NCBI GenBank assembly: GCA_003439945.1
Contig: QVRM01005607.1
Coordinates: 62,001 to 126,000, forward strand
Direction: 5' to 3'
Source of the DNA: Dermanyssus gallinae
Lineage: Eukaryota > Arthropoda > Arachnida > Mesostigmata > Dermanyssidae
Length of the DNA stretch: 64,000 bases
Part shown: piece after piece, positions 31,207 to 43,349 of the stretch
Layout: the number at the start of each line of letters is the position of its first letter
Numbering within the stretch: the first letter of the stretch is position 1
Notes under the pieces: generated by a model
The model's input: the letters and a program-made list of their open reading frames with translations, nothing else
Databases searched by the model: none
What the model was told of the DNA's origin: nothing
Program-made: the position numbers and the translations under genes

Positions 31207-31715
31207 GTTTTTACTACAGGCCGTGATGAGTTGACCGCTGTCGTAGAGCTATTTTGAACCATTTTTGGTGGTCGTGGTGGTTATCAAGGCCACCGTCGTG
31301 GGCGTCGACGAGTGGACTCTCGGGCCGTTTCAATTTTCATTTGCCATTCAGCGTTGACGTGCGTTCGGACGAGCGGAATTTTTACCGATTGGTTTGTGTA
31401 TTCGACCTGCTTGCGATGAGAGCTAGTTCAGACCGCATACCGTATGCTGTGAGCGGTCACCGGCCACCATCGGGTAACTAGCATACTAACATAAGTATAC
31501 GTATTACTATTATTATTATCACGATTACGTGACATTGTCTTACTTATCGGATTGATTCCGTGAGTCTATTTTTGCAAAATATTTGGGCTGTTCATTCCCA
31601 ACGATGGCACAGTATTTGCTCTATTCGGGCCAAATCAAAAACCAAGAGAACCAAGTGAGAAGTGGTCGATCTTGATTCTTCCTCCTGTGTCGGTGATGTT
31701 ACGTGTTACGATTCG

Positions 31716-31752
31716 GTTAAAAAAAAGACGTTAAAAACGTCTTTTTTAACCA
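31716..31752. repeat. Hairpin with A/T-run stem
   Basis: GGTTAAAAAAAAGACGTT pairs with AACGTCTTTTTTAACC across a 3 nt loop. The stem has 16 pairs with a 2 nt bulge caused by eight A on one side against six T on the other. Confidence 0.85.
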
Positions 31753-32058
31753 GTACAGAACTAAGAGTCCTTCTTTGGCGTCCCTATCGCGGCAGCAGCA
31801 TCAACAACAACAACGACAGCATAACCGCCATGTGCGTGCACATTCTACAGTTAGGAGTGTATTGTGGCATCTAAATGTAACTTTATTTTAGGGTCGCTTA
31901 GCTATGCTAAGGGTATATATATATAAATAATATATATGCATATAATCGACGCCATGAGATGAGCAGCTAATAGCACTTGCTTGAAACGACGCGACAGGGT
32001 CGAACCTCACAACTGTACGCTGATAACACAATTTCGAATATGCATATTGTTTATTTTG

Positions 32059-32457
32059 CAATATTTATATTTATATTTATATTTATATTTATATTTATAT
32101 TTATATGTATATTTATATTTATATTTATATTTATTTATATTTATATTTATATTTATATTTATATTTATATTATATTATATTTATATTTATATTTATATTT
32201 ATATTTATATTTATATTTATATTTATATTTATATTTATATTTATATTTATATTTATATTATATTTATATTTATATTATATTTATATTTATATTTATATTT
32301 ATATTTATATTTATATTTATATTTATATTTATATTTATATTTATATTTATATTTATATTATATTTATATTTATATTTATATTTATATTATATTTATATTT
32401 ATATTATATTTATATTTATATTTATATTTATATTATATTTATATTTATATTTATATT
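32059..32457. repeat. (TTTATA)n hexanucleotide array, about 400 bp
   Basis: Roughly 65 units of TTTATA, broken about ten times by a shortened TTATA or TATA unit. The Ile-Phe and Tyr-Leu dipeptide frames of up to 254 codons are translations of this array. Confidence 0.95.
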
Positions 32458-33075
32458 CTTCTGTCCCACGAACCAATCGCCATCAATTGCACACATGCTT
32501 GCAACGTGTTGAAGCCGACGTGTTGTCTTGTCTTGTCTATGGCATATCGGCTCAGCGCGCCACATGAACAACATATGGTTTCTGACTATGTCGCAACAAC
32601 CAACTGCGCAGCCCAGCCCAGCCCAGCGCGCGCCACATCATTTCGTTACAACAGTAACGACATCAGATGGAAGCTCGGTAGAAGGAGCGCGGGGGGTGGG
32701 GGGAGGGAGGCACAACATGTCATTGCGGTTGTGCCGATACAATAAAGGTTACTGACCTGCCTCCTGCTGCTGCTACATATGCATATCTACATATATGTCT
32801 ATATGACTGGCAGGCTACAAGCTGTGCCATTGTAGACAGGCACCACACCGCTCTAAGGTGGTCTCTCTGTTCTCGATTCAACGTTGTGTGAGTCTCTGTG
32901 CGAGTGTGTGTGAGTGAGTGCAGAGCCGCTATAGGGGCCTGTGAGAAACGTCATAACGATGTTATTTGGAAACGCGCTTTAATGAACTAGAGCTAAACTT
33001 TAGCTGTAGTCTGTGTATAAAGCTTAGATCTCGAGCCTCGAGAGGTAGTCTTGTGTTGACTCCATTGTTGTGATA

Positions 33076-33214
<139 letters not shown>

Positions 33215-33324
33215 CGCTTAAGTTGTTTTTTAAATATCACAGTAGTTTCTAGCGCCTAAAGTGTTAGCTCTACTAATACAGATTGCAAGATTATGTTGCG
33301 AAGTTCTGTTGAAATCGTGGCATT

Positions 33325-33413
33325 ACGACAACAACAACAGCGACAGCATCATTAACAACAATAGCACCATCATTAACAACAACAACATCAACAGCAACAA
33401 TAACATCATCATT

Positions 33414-33444
<31 letters not shown>

Positions 33445-33548
33445 GCAGCAATCATATCATCATTAACAACAACAGCAGCAGCAATAACAATAACATCATC
33501 ATTAACAGCAACTGCAGCAATAACAATGACATCATCATTAACAACACA
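33325..33548. repeat. Compound CAA/CAG minisatellite with CATCATTAAC core
   Basis: The word CATCATTAACA recurs six times (near 33,347, 33,368, 33,407, 33,461, 33,500 and 33,536). Between the copies are CAACAACAG and AATAACAAT units, giving a higher-order period of about 21-54 bp that is always a multiple of three. Confidence 0.85.
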
Positions 33549-33559
33549 TCCTAACGCAG

Positions 33560-34645
33560 CAAACGCGTTGCGAACCGCAACCCTGTTGCTGCTGCTGCTA
33601 TCAGCTATAGAAGTAGTAGCCGTGCTTATCAACATGTGTTAGGCTAATGTTAGATGTAGCGTACTGCGTTTGCAAAGAAGGATCATTGCTGTTGTTGCAT
33701 TCTGTGTTTGATGTTTGTAATCAACGCGCTTTGTTTGTTGTTCGTCTGCGCTGTTCTCTAGTAGGGGAAATCACAGCATTCGCTCATATATGGAGGGGGT
33801 TCGAATCTAAATCATTGGATCGGCCAGCGCCACAACGACCCAGCCGGCAGCCTCCTTTCGTCACAAATATGTAGCTTCTGTATGTTTTCCGCTCCCTCAG
33901 TGTCTTTTTTTATCGACCTATTTTTAGTTAGTTGTCTTCACCCCATTATAACCCCCCCCCTCATCCGCTCTAATTTCGTTTCTCTAATATAACTCGATCT
34001 TTCCCTCTTTCGCACGCACTCTCTCTTTCCTCGCCTCGAATTGTAGTGTTGGGTCTCTCGTCGATTGATCGCCAGGCTTGTGACATTGATAGGGCGATTA
34101 GGGTGTTTTTGTGGGATTACAATAATGGGCCGTAGAGCGCGCTGCTCGAGTGCGCTGGAACATCGAAATAGATTTCAGATATAGACTTTGCTCCCAGCTT
34201 TGACACAGGGCAGCCATCACACAAAGATTCAAAGGCAAAGAAAGCTGGAAGAGGGCTGATGCAGGGCAAAATGTGCAACGTGACAACGAACATACATAGA
34301 CGCATACATACATACATACATGCAAACATATACAGTATACAAACGTAAAGAGAAAATGAAATATTTTACTCAGTATGCAATATGATAAAGATGAATGATG
34401 TTTTTGTAAAAGTTAAGTTAGTGGAAGTTGACGTTGTGCGGCGGTCGTCACCAGGATGAGCGGTTCCGGGCTTCGGTGTTGTATCTGTGGGTTTTGGAGC
34501 GGTGTTCTCCAATGCCCAGTATGTTGTGTGTACACAGGGCTGTCTCATGGGTGCAGGTTGACTCGCTTTAATATAATCGTATTACGGTTGTCGGTAGAGA
34601 AAAGTGCTGTGTCCGCGGCGAATAAGCAAGGCTTGTGATCGATAA
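33560..34645. other. Non-coding stretch
   Basis: It includes a C run at 33,951-33,960, CT-rich sequence at 34,000-34,030 and CATA repeats at 34,298-34,320. No gene is recognised. Confidence 0.4.
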
Positions 34646-34648
34646 CTT

Positions 34649-34650
<2 letters not shown>

Positions 34651-34689
<39 letters not shown>

Positions 34690-34690
34690 G
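34651..34690. repeat. (TA)n with T run
   Basis: A TA array followed by a run of nine or ten T. Confidence 0.95.
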
Positions 34691-35197
34691 TATATATGTT
34701 TTACTTTTCTAATGTAAATTTGCTGGAAGCTTGGTTGAAGTGACAGATATACATTGTTTCTGTCCGTGGCTGTTTCTCTCTTTATATATATACATATCTT
34801 TCCTTACGTTTGATGCAACGGCCTTATGATATACCCTGCCGATTTTATGTTTTAGTGCAGATACTTTTATCGGGAAAAAAAGAGGGGAAAAGGAAACTAC
34901 GCAGTGACACGTCTGCTAGTTTTTCCCGTTGAAGAAGTTTTCTCCACCTGATGTTTGTATAGGGGTGTCTACGTGTGCAGCGTTTTGTTGCAGTGCTGTA
35001 GGATATACCGAAAACTATGTCTTTCTTTAGAGAACGGTATGGAGAATCCTCGAAATAAAATCGGTACTTTTTGTTGCAACTTCTACGGTTATTATCGCTC
35101 GTATTGTTGTTGTTGTTGTTTCGCTGTCGTGTGTTGTTACTCTTATCACCTTATTGTTGATGTCGTCGTTTCGTATTCTTACTAATACCACTTCTAC

Positions 35198-35198
35198 C

Positions 35199-35241
<43 letters not shown>

Positions 35242-35280
35242 GCAACAACAACAACAACAGCAACAACAACAACGACAAGG
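35198..35280. repeat. (CAA)n microsatellite
   Basis: CAA/CAG units on the plus strand, against the GTT orientation that prevails in this part of the window. A CTG run follows at 35,322-35,346. Confidence 0.95.
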
Positions 35281-35682
35281 ACAACGATCTTGTTGTTGCA
35301 GTAGCCTTTTCTGGTACTTTTGCTGCTGCTGCTGCTGCTGCTGTTGCTTGTAAGTAACTCTCTTTACCGCCTACTTTAGTTTGTTGCTGTTGATGTTATG
35401 GCCAAGACTCGACGAGGCGCGAGAAAGAGAGAAAGAGAAAGCGTCAATAAATTGTATTTTACGCCAACAAGAACAACAAATGTCGACAAACGGTGATGAT
35501 AATGGTAGTGATGACGGCGACGACGACGACGAATATCTATCTTCCTGACGCTTTCTAGTTTGTTGCTCTCGCTCAGTTGTGACCAGTGCGCGCAATTTTC
35601 GTCAGACGCTCGGCGGGTTGTTACGTAGACGGAGGCGAGGGCCAAGCTTGAGGGTGTCGTCAGGAGTGCACTTCATTCATTT

Positions 35683-35748
35683 ATCTATCTGTCTGTCTGT
35701 CTATTTGTCTCTGTGTCAGTCGGTCGGTCGGTCGGTCCGTCTGTCCGG
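35683..35748. repeat. Tetranucleotide tract (TCTG/TCGG)n
   Basis: ATCTGTCTGTCTGTC followed by CAGTCGGTCGGTCGGTCGG and CCGTCTGTCC. Confidence 0.9.
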
Positions 35749-35896
35749 ATGGTTGTGACATTGCGAATGGATGGACATCGTGCGCTTCGTCGTAGTTCTC
35801 GCCGGCCTCGTTCCTCGCTTTCGGCATGCTTGCTGTTTGCACGTCGGCCAGTTGGCGAATGCGCAACAAATACGTATATTCTTCTTCATTGCGTTC

Positions 35897-36058
35897 TTGT
35901 TGTTGTTGTGGGTATTGTTGTTGTTGTTGTTGCTGTTATTGTTGTTGTTGTTGCTGTTATTGTTGTTGTTGTCGTTGTTGTGGGTATTGTTGTTGTTGTG
36001 GGTATTGTTCTCGTTGTTGTGGAAATTGTTGTTGTCATTGTCGTCGCTGTTGTCGACG
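35897..36058. repeat. GTT-rich tract
   Basis: About 160 bp of GTT with GCTGTTATT and GGTATT interruptions that recur at about 24-30 bp spacing. Confidence 0.9.
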
Positions 36059-36599
36059 TAGTAACCACTTCGCCGCCTCGACGATGCTCGACTGTTTTTC
36101 GGCGTGTTCTACTCGCATCACTGACAGAAATGCGTAGCAATGGTAGCTTCTACAAATCCTACTTCTTCTTGTACATCGTTGTTGTATTGTTATGTAAATG
36201 GCACCCCCTCTCCACCGGGCTTCACCTCTGTTCCTGCCCTGTTCCCGGACCAAAAACTAACGGTTTGCTTGCACTGGCAGCTTGTTGGCTTTCTCCTTAT
36301 CGTTCTCTTATTTATCACCATGCAACCGACAACCGATAGTGTATGCATAAGAATCATCATCATCATACTATTAATTAATAATAATCCTGTAATAAGCACT
36401 GTAGTAACAGCAACACTCCTTGTAATTGTAAGCACACTGAACGGGAAGCAGTCATTCAATGTGCCGGATTAGTTGATTGGCGAGCGAGCGAGCGTGTAGA
36501 CTATGATTAGTTAGGTTGCTTGTTGGACTAGGTCTGTCATTGTTGTTGTAATGTTTATAATGAATAATACTTAATATTGTGTTATACTGTTTATAATTA

Positions 36600-36815
36600 A
36601 AAATACGTAATAATGTTGTTGTTGTTGTTGCTATTGCTATTGTGGTTTTAGTAATCGTTTTATTTTTGCCACATGCATGGCTGTTTTTGCTGTGATTGTT
36701 GTTTTTACTGTTGTTGAGTGTTGTTGTTCTTGTTGAAGTTCTTGTTGAATAAAGTTGTTGTTGTTTTTGGAGTTAATGTTAGGAGTAGTAGTAGTAGTAG
36801 TGGGGGTGATAGTGG
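36600..36815. repeat. GTT-rich degenerate tract with (TAG)n
   Basis: Scattered GTT runs (36,613-36,630, 36,695-36,768) and a GTA/TAG run at 36,783-36,801. Confidence 0.7.
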
Positions 36816-36990
36816 CGTCGCCTTCGTGATGGTGCGAGCCGTGATTGAATTGTTATTTCTCCTCGTCGCCAGTTGTCGCTGTCGAGGGCGGTTGGCTGTA
36901 TTTGCTGACGAGTATGTGCGTGCCAAGTAAATAAGGGCTACGTCTTGTCCATCTTGCACCACGAAGTGAGTATGTATACACGCATGTACG

Positions 36991-37003
36991 TTATATATAT
37001 ATA

Positions 37004-37068
<65 letters not shown>

Positions 37069-37079
37069 GGGGAGAGAGA
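36991..37079. repeat. (TA)n followed by G and GA runs
   Basis: About 75 bp of TA, then GGGGGGG and a GAGA run. Confidence 0.95.
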
Positions 37080-37317
37080 GTGATATGTCTGCCTATTTAC
37101 CGCTGTTGTGGCGTCGTTCTTGGCAGGCTATCACCGCTGCGCTCGCTCCGGCTGTGTCGAAATGTCGCTAGCCAGCAGAGTGTCCCGCTCGTATCTTCCT
37201 TCGTCCTCCTGTCTTCTTTTTAGCATTTTTGGTCGCGCGCCTTTTGTTCTTCATCGTTTAAGGCGTTTGGAGTTGTCGCCGTCTTAGTCGTTTTTGCTTG
37301 CAATTGTTGCCCTTGCT

Positions 37318-37425
37318 CCGTTTGCTGCTGCTGTTGTAGTTATTGTTGTTTTTGTTGTTGCTGTTGTTGTTTTTGCCGTTTTTGTTGTCGTTGCTGTTGT
37401 TGTTGTTGTCGTCGTTGCTAACGTT
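37318..37425. repeat. GTT-rich tract
   Basis: GTT with GCT, TTT and GTC units on the plus strand. Similar, weaker tracts follow at 37,575-37,610 and 37,693-37,742. Confidence 0.85.
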
Positions 37426-37799
37426 TTTCCTGATTATAACTATTTGTATTCCTACAATGTTCTCATTGCTCTTAGCGTTGATATAACTATTCTTACAGTT
37501 GCTTGTACTAATACTGCAAGGTGCGATCTGTTGAGTAGGATTGATCATTCGCTTGATTGTTGAGGTGTTTGTTGTTCTGGTTGTGGTTGTTGTTGTTATG
37601 GTTATTGCTGGCCCTATTTTTAAGTAATAGTTGTTGCTGTTGGTGTACTACTGAGTTTGATTATCGACAACGTTACGACCATTGTTTTTACTTTTTTGTT
37701 GTTATAGTTGTTGTTGTTGTTGTTGTCGCTAGTGTTGTTGCTTATGCTCTCTGTCCATGTTCCATGGGTGTTGTTAATGAGGTGGATTTCTAGAGGACC

Positions 37800-38695
37800 A
37801 CGAGGTTAGGTAGAGACAGAGTTACGATCGCAGTGGTTTGGCCCCACACACGATGAACGGTCAGCGGTTGATACAATATTTGGCAGACGGACTGACTCTA
37901 AATCTCAAGGCCCATATAAGATACGCAGGGAAACATACTTCGCCTGAGATGATGCTTAATCCAGTAGATAACACAAACACATCATATGCACACACAGATA
38001 AAGAATGAGCTAATGACTGGCTGACAAATACGACGATGACGACGACGACGATAACAACAACAACAACAACAACAACAACAAAAACAGCAATGGCTGATCA
38101 ACCAGCAGCAATGGCAGAAGCAATAGACTATTGTCGGGTGTTGTTGTGAGGTCCGAGAGAGAAGGTCTTGACAAAATGATGCTGTTGCCTTCACGTTTGC
38201 GACAAGTGCGACTCGCCAGCAGCTAGCCACACAGAGGCCGATACGTAGACAAAAACGTTTTTGTTTTGTTTCGTCTCTGTCTCCCGCCGCCACGAAGAAG
38301 CCGCTCGATTGGTTTCCTCTCGTTTTTGGGCGAACTCTGCTGCTGCTCCTGCCGTCGTCGTCGTCGTCGTCGCCGCTGTCCTCACCGTTACCGACCGGCC
38401 GAACGACCGCCACCAAAGTACGCTGATCGGTTTCGGATTGCTGCCGCTGCCCCGCTGACCGAGTGGACCTCCCTCTATGGACTATTCCGAGATCGCGCGC
38501 GCGCGCGGTGGATCGCCGATAGAGTCCGCTCGATCCTCTGCGATTTGTCAGCTCGTATGGGCTGACTTCCTCTTCCTTTCGTTTCGTTCTCTCGCTTCTG
38601 CTTCTCCGCCGCCGCTGCCGCGTACGTTTTCTTCATCATCAGCATCGTAGTCCCTCGTAGACATCGCTACCGTCGGTTGTCCTCATCTCTCTCTC
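37800..38695. other. Mixed, partly GC-rich sequence, no gene called
   Basis: It contains GAC/CAA repeats at 38,033-38,085, GTC at 38,353-38,372 and a (CG) run ATCGCGCGCGCGCGCGG at about 38,492-38,508. Several frames stay open for about 100-140 codons, as expected for GC-rich DNA. No known domain is seen. Confidence 0.4.
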
Positions 38696-38905
38696 TATAT
38701 ATATATATATATATGTATATACGTTTGTGTGAGTACCGTGGGCGTGATCTATCTGGGTGTCGTCGGTAGCCGGCGGTGCAAACTCGCGCCGCTCGAGGAA
38801 GGCAGGCCCTCATCGATATGCGATGCGACGATCTCGAATCGTTTTCGCTTTTGGTCTGCACGCCCGCTTATTGCTATGGTCGCAGCCGCCGCAGTGCGGT
38901 TATTT

Positions 38906-38964
38906 TTGTTGTCGTTGTTGTAGTTGTTGGTGTCGTCGTTGTTGTTGTCGTTGTTGGTGTCGTC

Positions 38965-39020
<56 letters not shown>

Positions 39021-39092
39021 CGTTGTTGTTGTCGTTGTTGTTGTCGTTGTTGTTGTCGTTGTTGTTGTTGTCGTTGCCATTGTTGCTGTCGT
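38906..39092. repeat. (GTT/GTC)n microsatellite, about 185 bp
   Basis: GTT runs regularly punctuated by GTC. It gives Val-only, Leu-only and Cys-only frames on the plus strand and Thr-only on the minus strand. Confidence 0.95.
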
Positions 39093-39523
39093 TGTTGAGG
39101 ACTTCGCTGGCGCAGCCGTACGCTGTCTGTACGGGACTTGGTGTGCCGGGCTGTGTTTGGCTACCAGCTATCGTCGTTGCCTTTTCTGTTAACGAGTTGC
39201 TCCTGGTGGGGCTTTTCGTGTAAGCAATTTGTTACGCTCGGCGACGTCGACCACTCGCGAATAGACGCGCGAACACTCGCTCAGGCATTCACACGCGTAT
39301 ATAGTAAATTCAACTTATACAGAAAATTCCACTTTATAGATTTGTATTTTATTAGTTCTGTACGAACGTGCACTCATAGCAGAGAAGCGATTGTCGACTG
39401 ATCACCTCTACTGAGTTGCAGTGGCAGATTGAACTACGCTATTCGGTTCTCAGTCTGCACGGACACCGATGTATTATTATACCGTGCGGGTTTAAGCTTG
39501 AAGGTGCGGATAATCATTAGATA

Positions 39524-39558
<35 letters not shown>

Positions 39559-39804
39559 GCGTAATACCTGTTTATTCTGGTATTTGATGAGCAATGCCTT
39601 TCAGTATAACCTGTATGACAAGGTAGCGCGGCTATCTAGGGAGCTGGGTAGCCGCTACAAGGCGTACGTCGGGTCGGGCCGCTGATGCGTCTGCTCCGTC
39701 TTTTTTGACAACACGGAGGCAGTTGCTTGAATACGTCTTGCTCGTCTGCACTGGCCGCTCGTGGACCCCATGGCGTTGCGTCTTCTTCGGTTTCCTCTCA
39801 TCTG
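39093..39804. other. Non-coding stretch with (TA)n
   Basis: Contains (TA)n at 39,528-39,555; otherwise nothing recognised. Confidence 0.45.
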
Positions 39805-40421
39805 CTAATTGCAGCGAAGATGGACATAATCATCGTTCGTCCTCGCCATTGTCGTTATCGGCCAGCAAACCAGGCAGAGCAGTTGTGGCTGGGTTGAATA
39901 TCTGATGGGACGAGGGGGGTGGTGGGGCGATCTTCCGATGGGGTACCAGGAAACAGGACGCAGACTGTCTCCCGTAAGCAACTGGAGAAATTGAGACGTC
40001 GAAAGGAGCTTGGCCATAGAGAGACACAGAGATAAGGAGAGAAGACTACTAGTGAAGGGGCCAGTGGGCCGTGGGGCGCTTGGGAGCGTTGGGATGAAGG
40101 AACAGTCTGCTGAGGCCGAGTCTCTGGGGTAGTTGGATCGATGGTGATGGTGGGCATCATTCCTGCCGCCGCCACCGCCGCCGCCGATGCTGCCGAGAGC
40201 ATCTGTGAGCAACAGTGCAAGCGAACGTGTTGTCTGTCGTTCGCGTAGGGGTGCGGTTCGAGAGAACCTGCCTGCTGGATGAACGGAACGTTCATTGAAG
40301 CCCCGCCCCCCCTCCGTTTGCGATTGCCGGCCCACCAGCCATCCCATGATGATGAGCGGGGGAGGAGGTGAAGTCTGGGGGTTCGGCGGGGGGCGGGATG
40401 GCCAAAGAGACAATGGGTCAT
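39805..40421 (-). other. GC-rich segment open in two minus-strand frames
   Basis: Two overlapping minus-strand frames of about 190-200 codons span this segment. One includes AASAAAVAAAGMMPTITIDP, Ala-rich but not a domain I recognise. Two simultaneous frames and a GC-rich composition favour chance. An unrecognised exon cannot be excluded. Confidence 0.2.
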
Positions 40422-40534
40422 CGGAATCCGATCAGACCGATCGTCAGTAACAGCGGCAGAAGCGGCATAATCATCGCCCTCGCTGTTTTTTTTTTGTCAT
40501 CGTCGTCATCGTTAGAAACAAAACCCGAGGGGAC

Positions 40535-40553
40535 GGGGGGGGGGGGGGGGGGG
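40535..40553 (+). repeat. Run of 19 G
   Basis: An uninterrupted G homopolymer, a likely site for G-quadruplex formation and for length errors in sequencing. Confidence 0.9.
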
Positions 40554-40759
40554 TCCGTGACTGTCATCATGGCCGCCTACGAGGATCGTACAAGTGTGTG
40601 GGTGAAGACTTCAAGAGTGTTCTCGAAGCTTGTGTGTCGTTCATGTTGTTGTTGGCGGGCCACGATTCGCCGTGCAGTGTTCTTATTCCTTCTTTACGGA
40701 GCGGTTACTCGCTAATGAAAGATGATACGATATATCAATTAATTTGAAACATATGTATG

Positions 40760-40804
40760 CATATATATATATATATATATCCTAGTAGTATACTAGTACT
40801 ACAC

Positions 40805-40837
<33 letters not shown>
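40760..40837. repeat. Two (TA)n arrays around a small palindrome
   Basis: TA at 40,760-40,780 and 40,809-40,837 flank TAGTAGTATACTAGTACTAC, which is itself nearly palindromic. Confidence 0.9.
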
Positions 40838-40842
<5 letters not shown>

Positions 40843-41220
40843 TCAACTTACTGGTTCTGCTATTACGCAGTAGTACAATCGTCCAGTATCGTCCCACGCA
40901 CCGTAGCGAATTTGCATACGCTGTCCTACAATATTTAGTGCAGAGAATCGGTTTTTGACTGTTGACCGCCCTCCTATGCGGTGCCAAATAGCTTGTCTTC
41001 GGGGAACAAGACGACAAAGACTTAATGTCCCCGTGCCCTTGAGTAGGCAGACATGCGGCGAAATAAGCTAGAGTAGGTATCGATCAGAGGTAAGTAACTT
41101 GGGTCACTCCAATGTTGATGAAGTCGTGTGCTAGCAGTCGTGTCTAAACCGAAATCTCTAAATCAACAAGAAGTGCATCAGCGCTTTCGTTTTTGAAACT
41201 GATGCTTTGTCCTCGAGCCC

Positions 41221-41224
41221 TGTA

Positions 41225-41256
<32 letters not shown>

Positions 41257-41290
41257 GCGTTAATGAAAGGTGCAGTCGCCTAGACTTGCC

Positions 41291-41332
<42 letters not shown>

Positions 41333-41380
41333 TTAAAAAAAGGTGCAGTTGGCTAGACTTGTCTTTCATATATATATTTA
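41221..41380. repeat. Two-copy tandem duplication around (TA)n
   Basis: Each unit is (TA)n, then CGTTAATGAAAGGTGCAGTC or a variant, then CTAGACTTGCCTTTC. The GAAAGG and CCTTTC ends of each non-TA part are complementary. Confidence 0.85.
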
Positions 41381-41389
41381 GAAACTGCT

Positions 41390-43190
41390 CTCTGTTTTAC
41401 GAGTTTTGTATCGCTGCTGGCGGCAATGTGGCGTATACCTTTGCCATACGACGACGAAGGAGGTAGGCATTCACAATAATTTGCTGGCATTGTAGTTGCA
41501 TTTATTTCGCGCATTGCTTCTCCGTTTTACACGCGTGGGCAGTGATCGATCGATTGTTTCGGCTGTCTGTCGCGCTATCCCGTGATCCTCGTATTCTGTT
41601 GCCGTGCCACTCGGGCTCGTGGCTCACATGTGCTTGCTGTCCTGCTGTGGTGATTCGCGACCCGACGGTGATGATGCGGGCTGATGATCGATACACGATG
41701 GGCCAAGAAGGAGGCCTGGCCGTTGCCGCTGTTGATCGCCGGCCGAGTATTTGATAGCCGATTGTGTGTGCTACCCGTAGCGCGAGTAGTGGTAGGAATC
41801 TCTCAGCGAACGAATCTAAAACGAAAGCAGCTCCGATCGAAATGGTTGTAGCGTAGATTCAATTAAAATGAAAACAACCCAAACACTACCGAGTGGTGGT
41901 AGCAATGATCATGGTCGCAGTCCGCAGTCCGCGATACGAAATCGTGGAATAATAGTGGCATTACACGCGAAGATAGCCGCATCGTGGCGTCGTGATGCGC
42001 GCTTTCGGAGAACGACTTTTGAGAACTGCTGTGTCTCATTGGAGAAAGGAAAAGGGCAATCGCGGCTATCGAACAGAGACACCGGCAACAACGTGCCGTT
42101 GTTCATTTTTGAAGGTGCCAGGAATTGGGCGGAATCTTGTGTGCAGAGTGACCGCAGCAGCAGCAGAGGCATCTTTGCTCCAATGGCGCCGAGATCGGAT
42201 TTGTGTGTGGGCTTTGGTCATTCATGGCTGTGAACGGCGCCCCTATGTAGCCCAGCGCTCAATGCGGACTCAATCGGCGAAGAAGGATTGACTGAACGAA
42301 GAAGGACTGACTGGATATGGAGTTGATGTCATTCATATCCCATCATAGTGGACATCTGGCAAAGGATTGTGGCTGTGGCTATGGCCCAGCCACGGTGCTG
42401 CTGATGCTGGTGATATCAGTGGGCTGGCAACGTTATTGTTAGCGTGGTGCTCTCGACCTGCTTATGTACGCTGCTCGGGCTGGTGGAGGGGGCAGAGGTG
42501 GTGTTGGTTTCTGCTTTAGCGATTTATGCTCATTATACGGGCAGGTATTGCGGTGGCCGATGGCCATGCTGATGAAAGCGGCCCAATGGTGAAAATCATC
42601 GTCATGAGGTTGATGGAGGTAATGGTGCTCCGTTGCTGCTGAAGGAAAGGCGGCAAAGGAGTATATCAAGCAGTCATTGATGAAGAAAGAGGACTCTCTA
42701 TTCTTAGGGAAAAGGGTACATAGCTGTGCAAATGCGTACGGCTCATACTTTAGCTAGTCCTGGCCGGGTAAAGGTGAGGCAGGGCAGGGCTAAGCTGAGG
42801 CATTAAGATAACATAAAATAAAGTTACAATAGACATCATAAAACCTGGACGCCTGGGATTTTTGATTATAGGTCAGATACGATAGATCAGCAGACATATT
42901 TTGGCAAACTCTCAAGTGAAGTCTTTTACCAAAAGCTGCTTGCTTTATTTCGAGATAATTTTTATTCGCTTTTGCTAAGTTGGGCTAGCCAAACATTAAT
43001 ATATCGGTTTAACTGTATGTACTAATGGTAATAGGTCTATCCTGTCATGACGCTAGGCACTATCCTGTGATAACATAGGTCGTATATATTCGGCTTGTGT
43101 TGACTTCCCGGTGTACTATAGACACTTGGAGCAAATACGTTTTTATTTTGCTCTACCCACAGATTGGTTGTATTTATGTTCTCAGTAAGC
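41390..43190. other. Non-coding stretch, no recognised gene
   Basis: Mixed sequence. Open frames of about 100-120 codons (for example plus 41,868-42,233) show no recognisable domain and overlap other frames. Confidence 0.4.
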
Positions 43191-43197
43191 AGTCAAG

Positions 43198-43335
43198 CCC
43201 GGTGACACGGTGCATTCGCCTGCGCCTCGCGTCAGGAAGAGACACATAGGTTCGCGGGCAATGCGAAAAGCAGTTCCGTGGACGTTAAATGTTGGCTAAG
43301 GGTCAGCTCGAAAAGTTCTCCTAGTAGACGGATAT
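43198..43335 (+). mobile_element. tRNA-derived SINE, shortened copy
   Basis: It shares with the copy at 48,465-48,657 the head GCCCGGTG...GTG, the block CAATGCGAAAAGCAGTTCCG/TGGACGTTAAATGTTGGCT and the end CGAAAAGTTCTCCTAG. The region between the A-box-like and B-box-like parts and the B box itself are shortened. No clear target duplication is seen. Confidence 0.7.
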
Positions 43336-43349
43336 ATATTGGTCGAAAT

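Noticed and set aside
32105..32745. Open frames of up to 254 codons rich in Ile, Phe, Tyr and Leu
   Set aside because: They are direct translations of the TTTATA hexanucleotide array and its flanks, present in all three frames.
33325..33548. A CRISPR-like array
   Set aside because: Spacing is irregular and the spacers are themselves CAA/CAG repeats; this is a eukaryotic minisatellite.
38776..39192. Val-, Leu-, Cys- and Thr-only open frames
   Set aside because: They arise from the (GTT/GTC)n array and occur in every phase. The same holds at 28.2, 35.9 and 57.9 kb.
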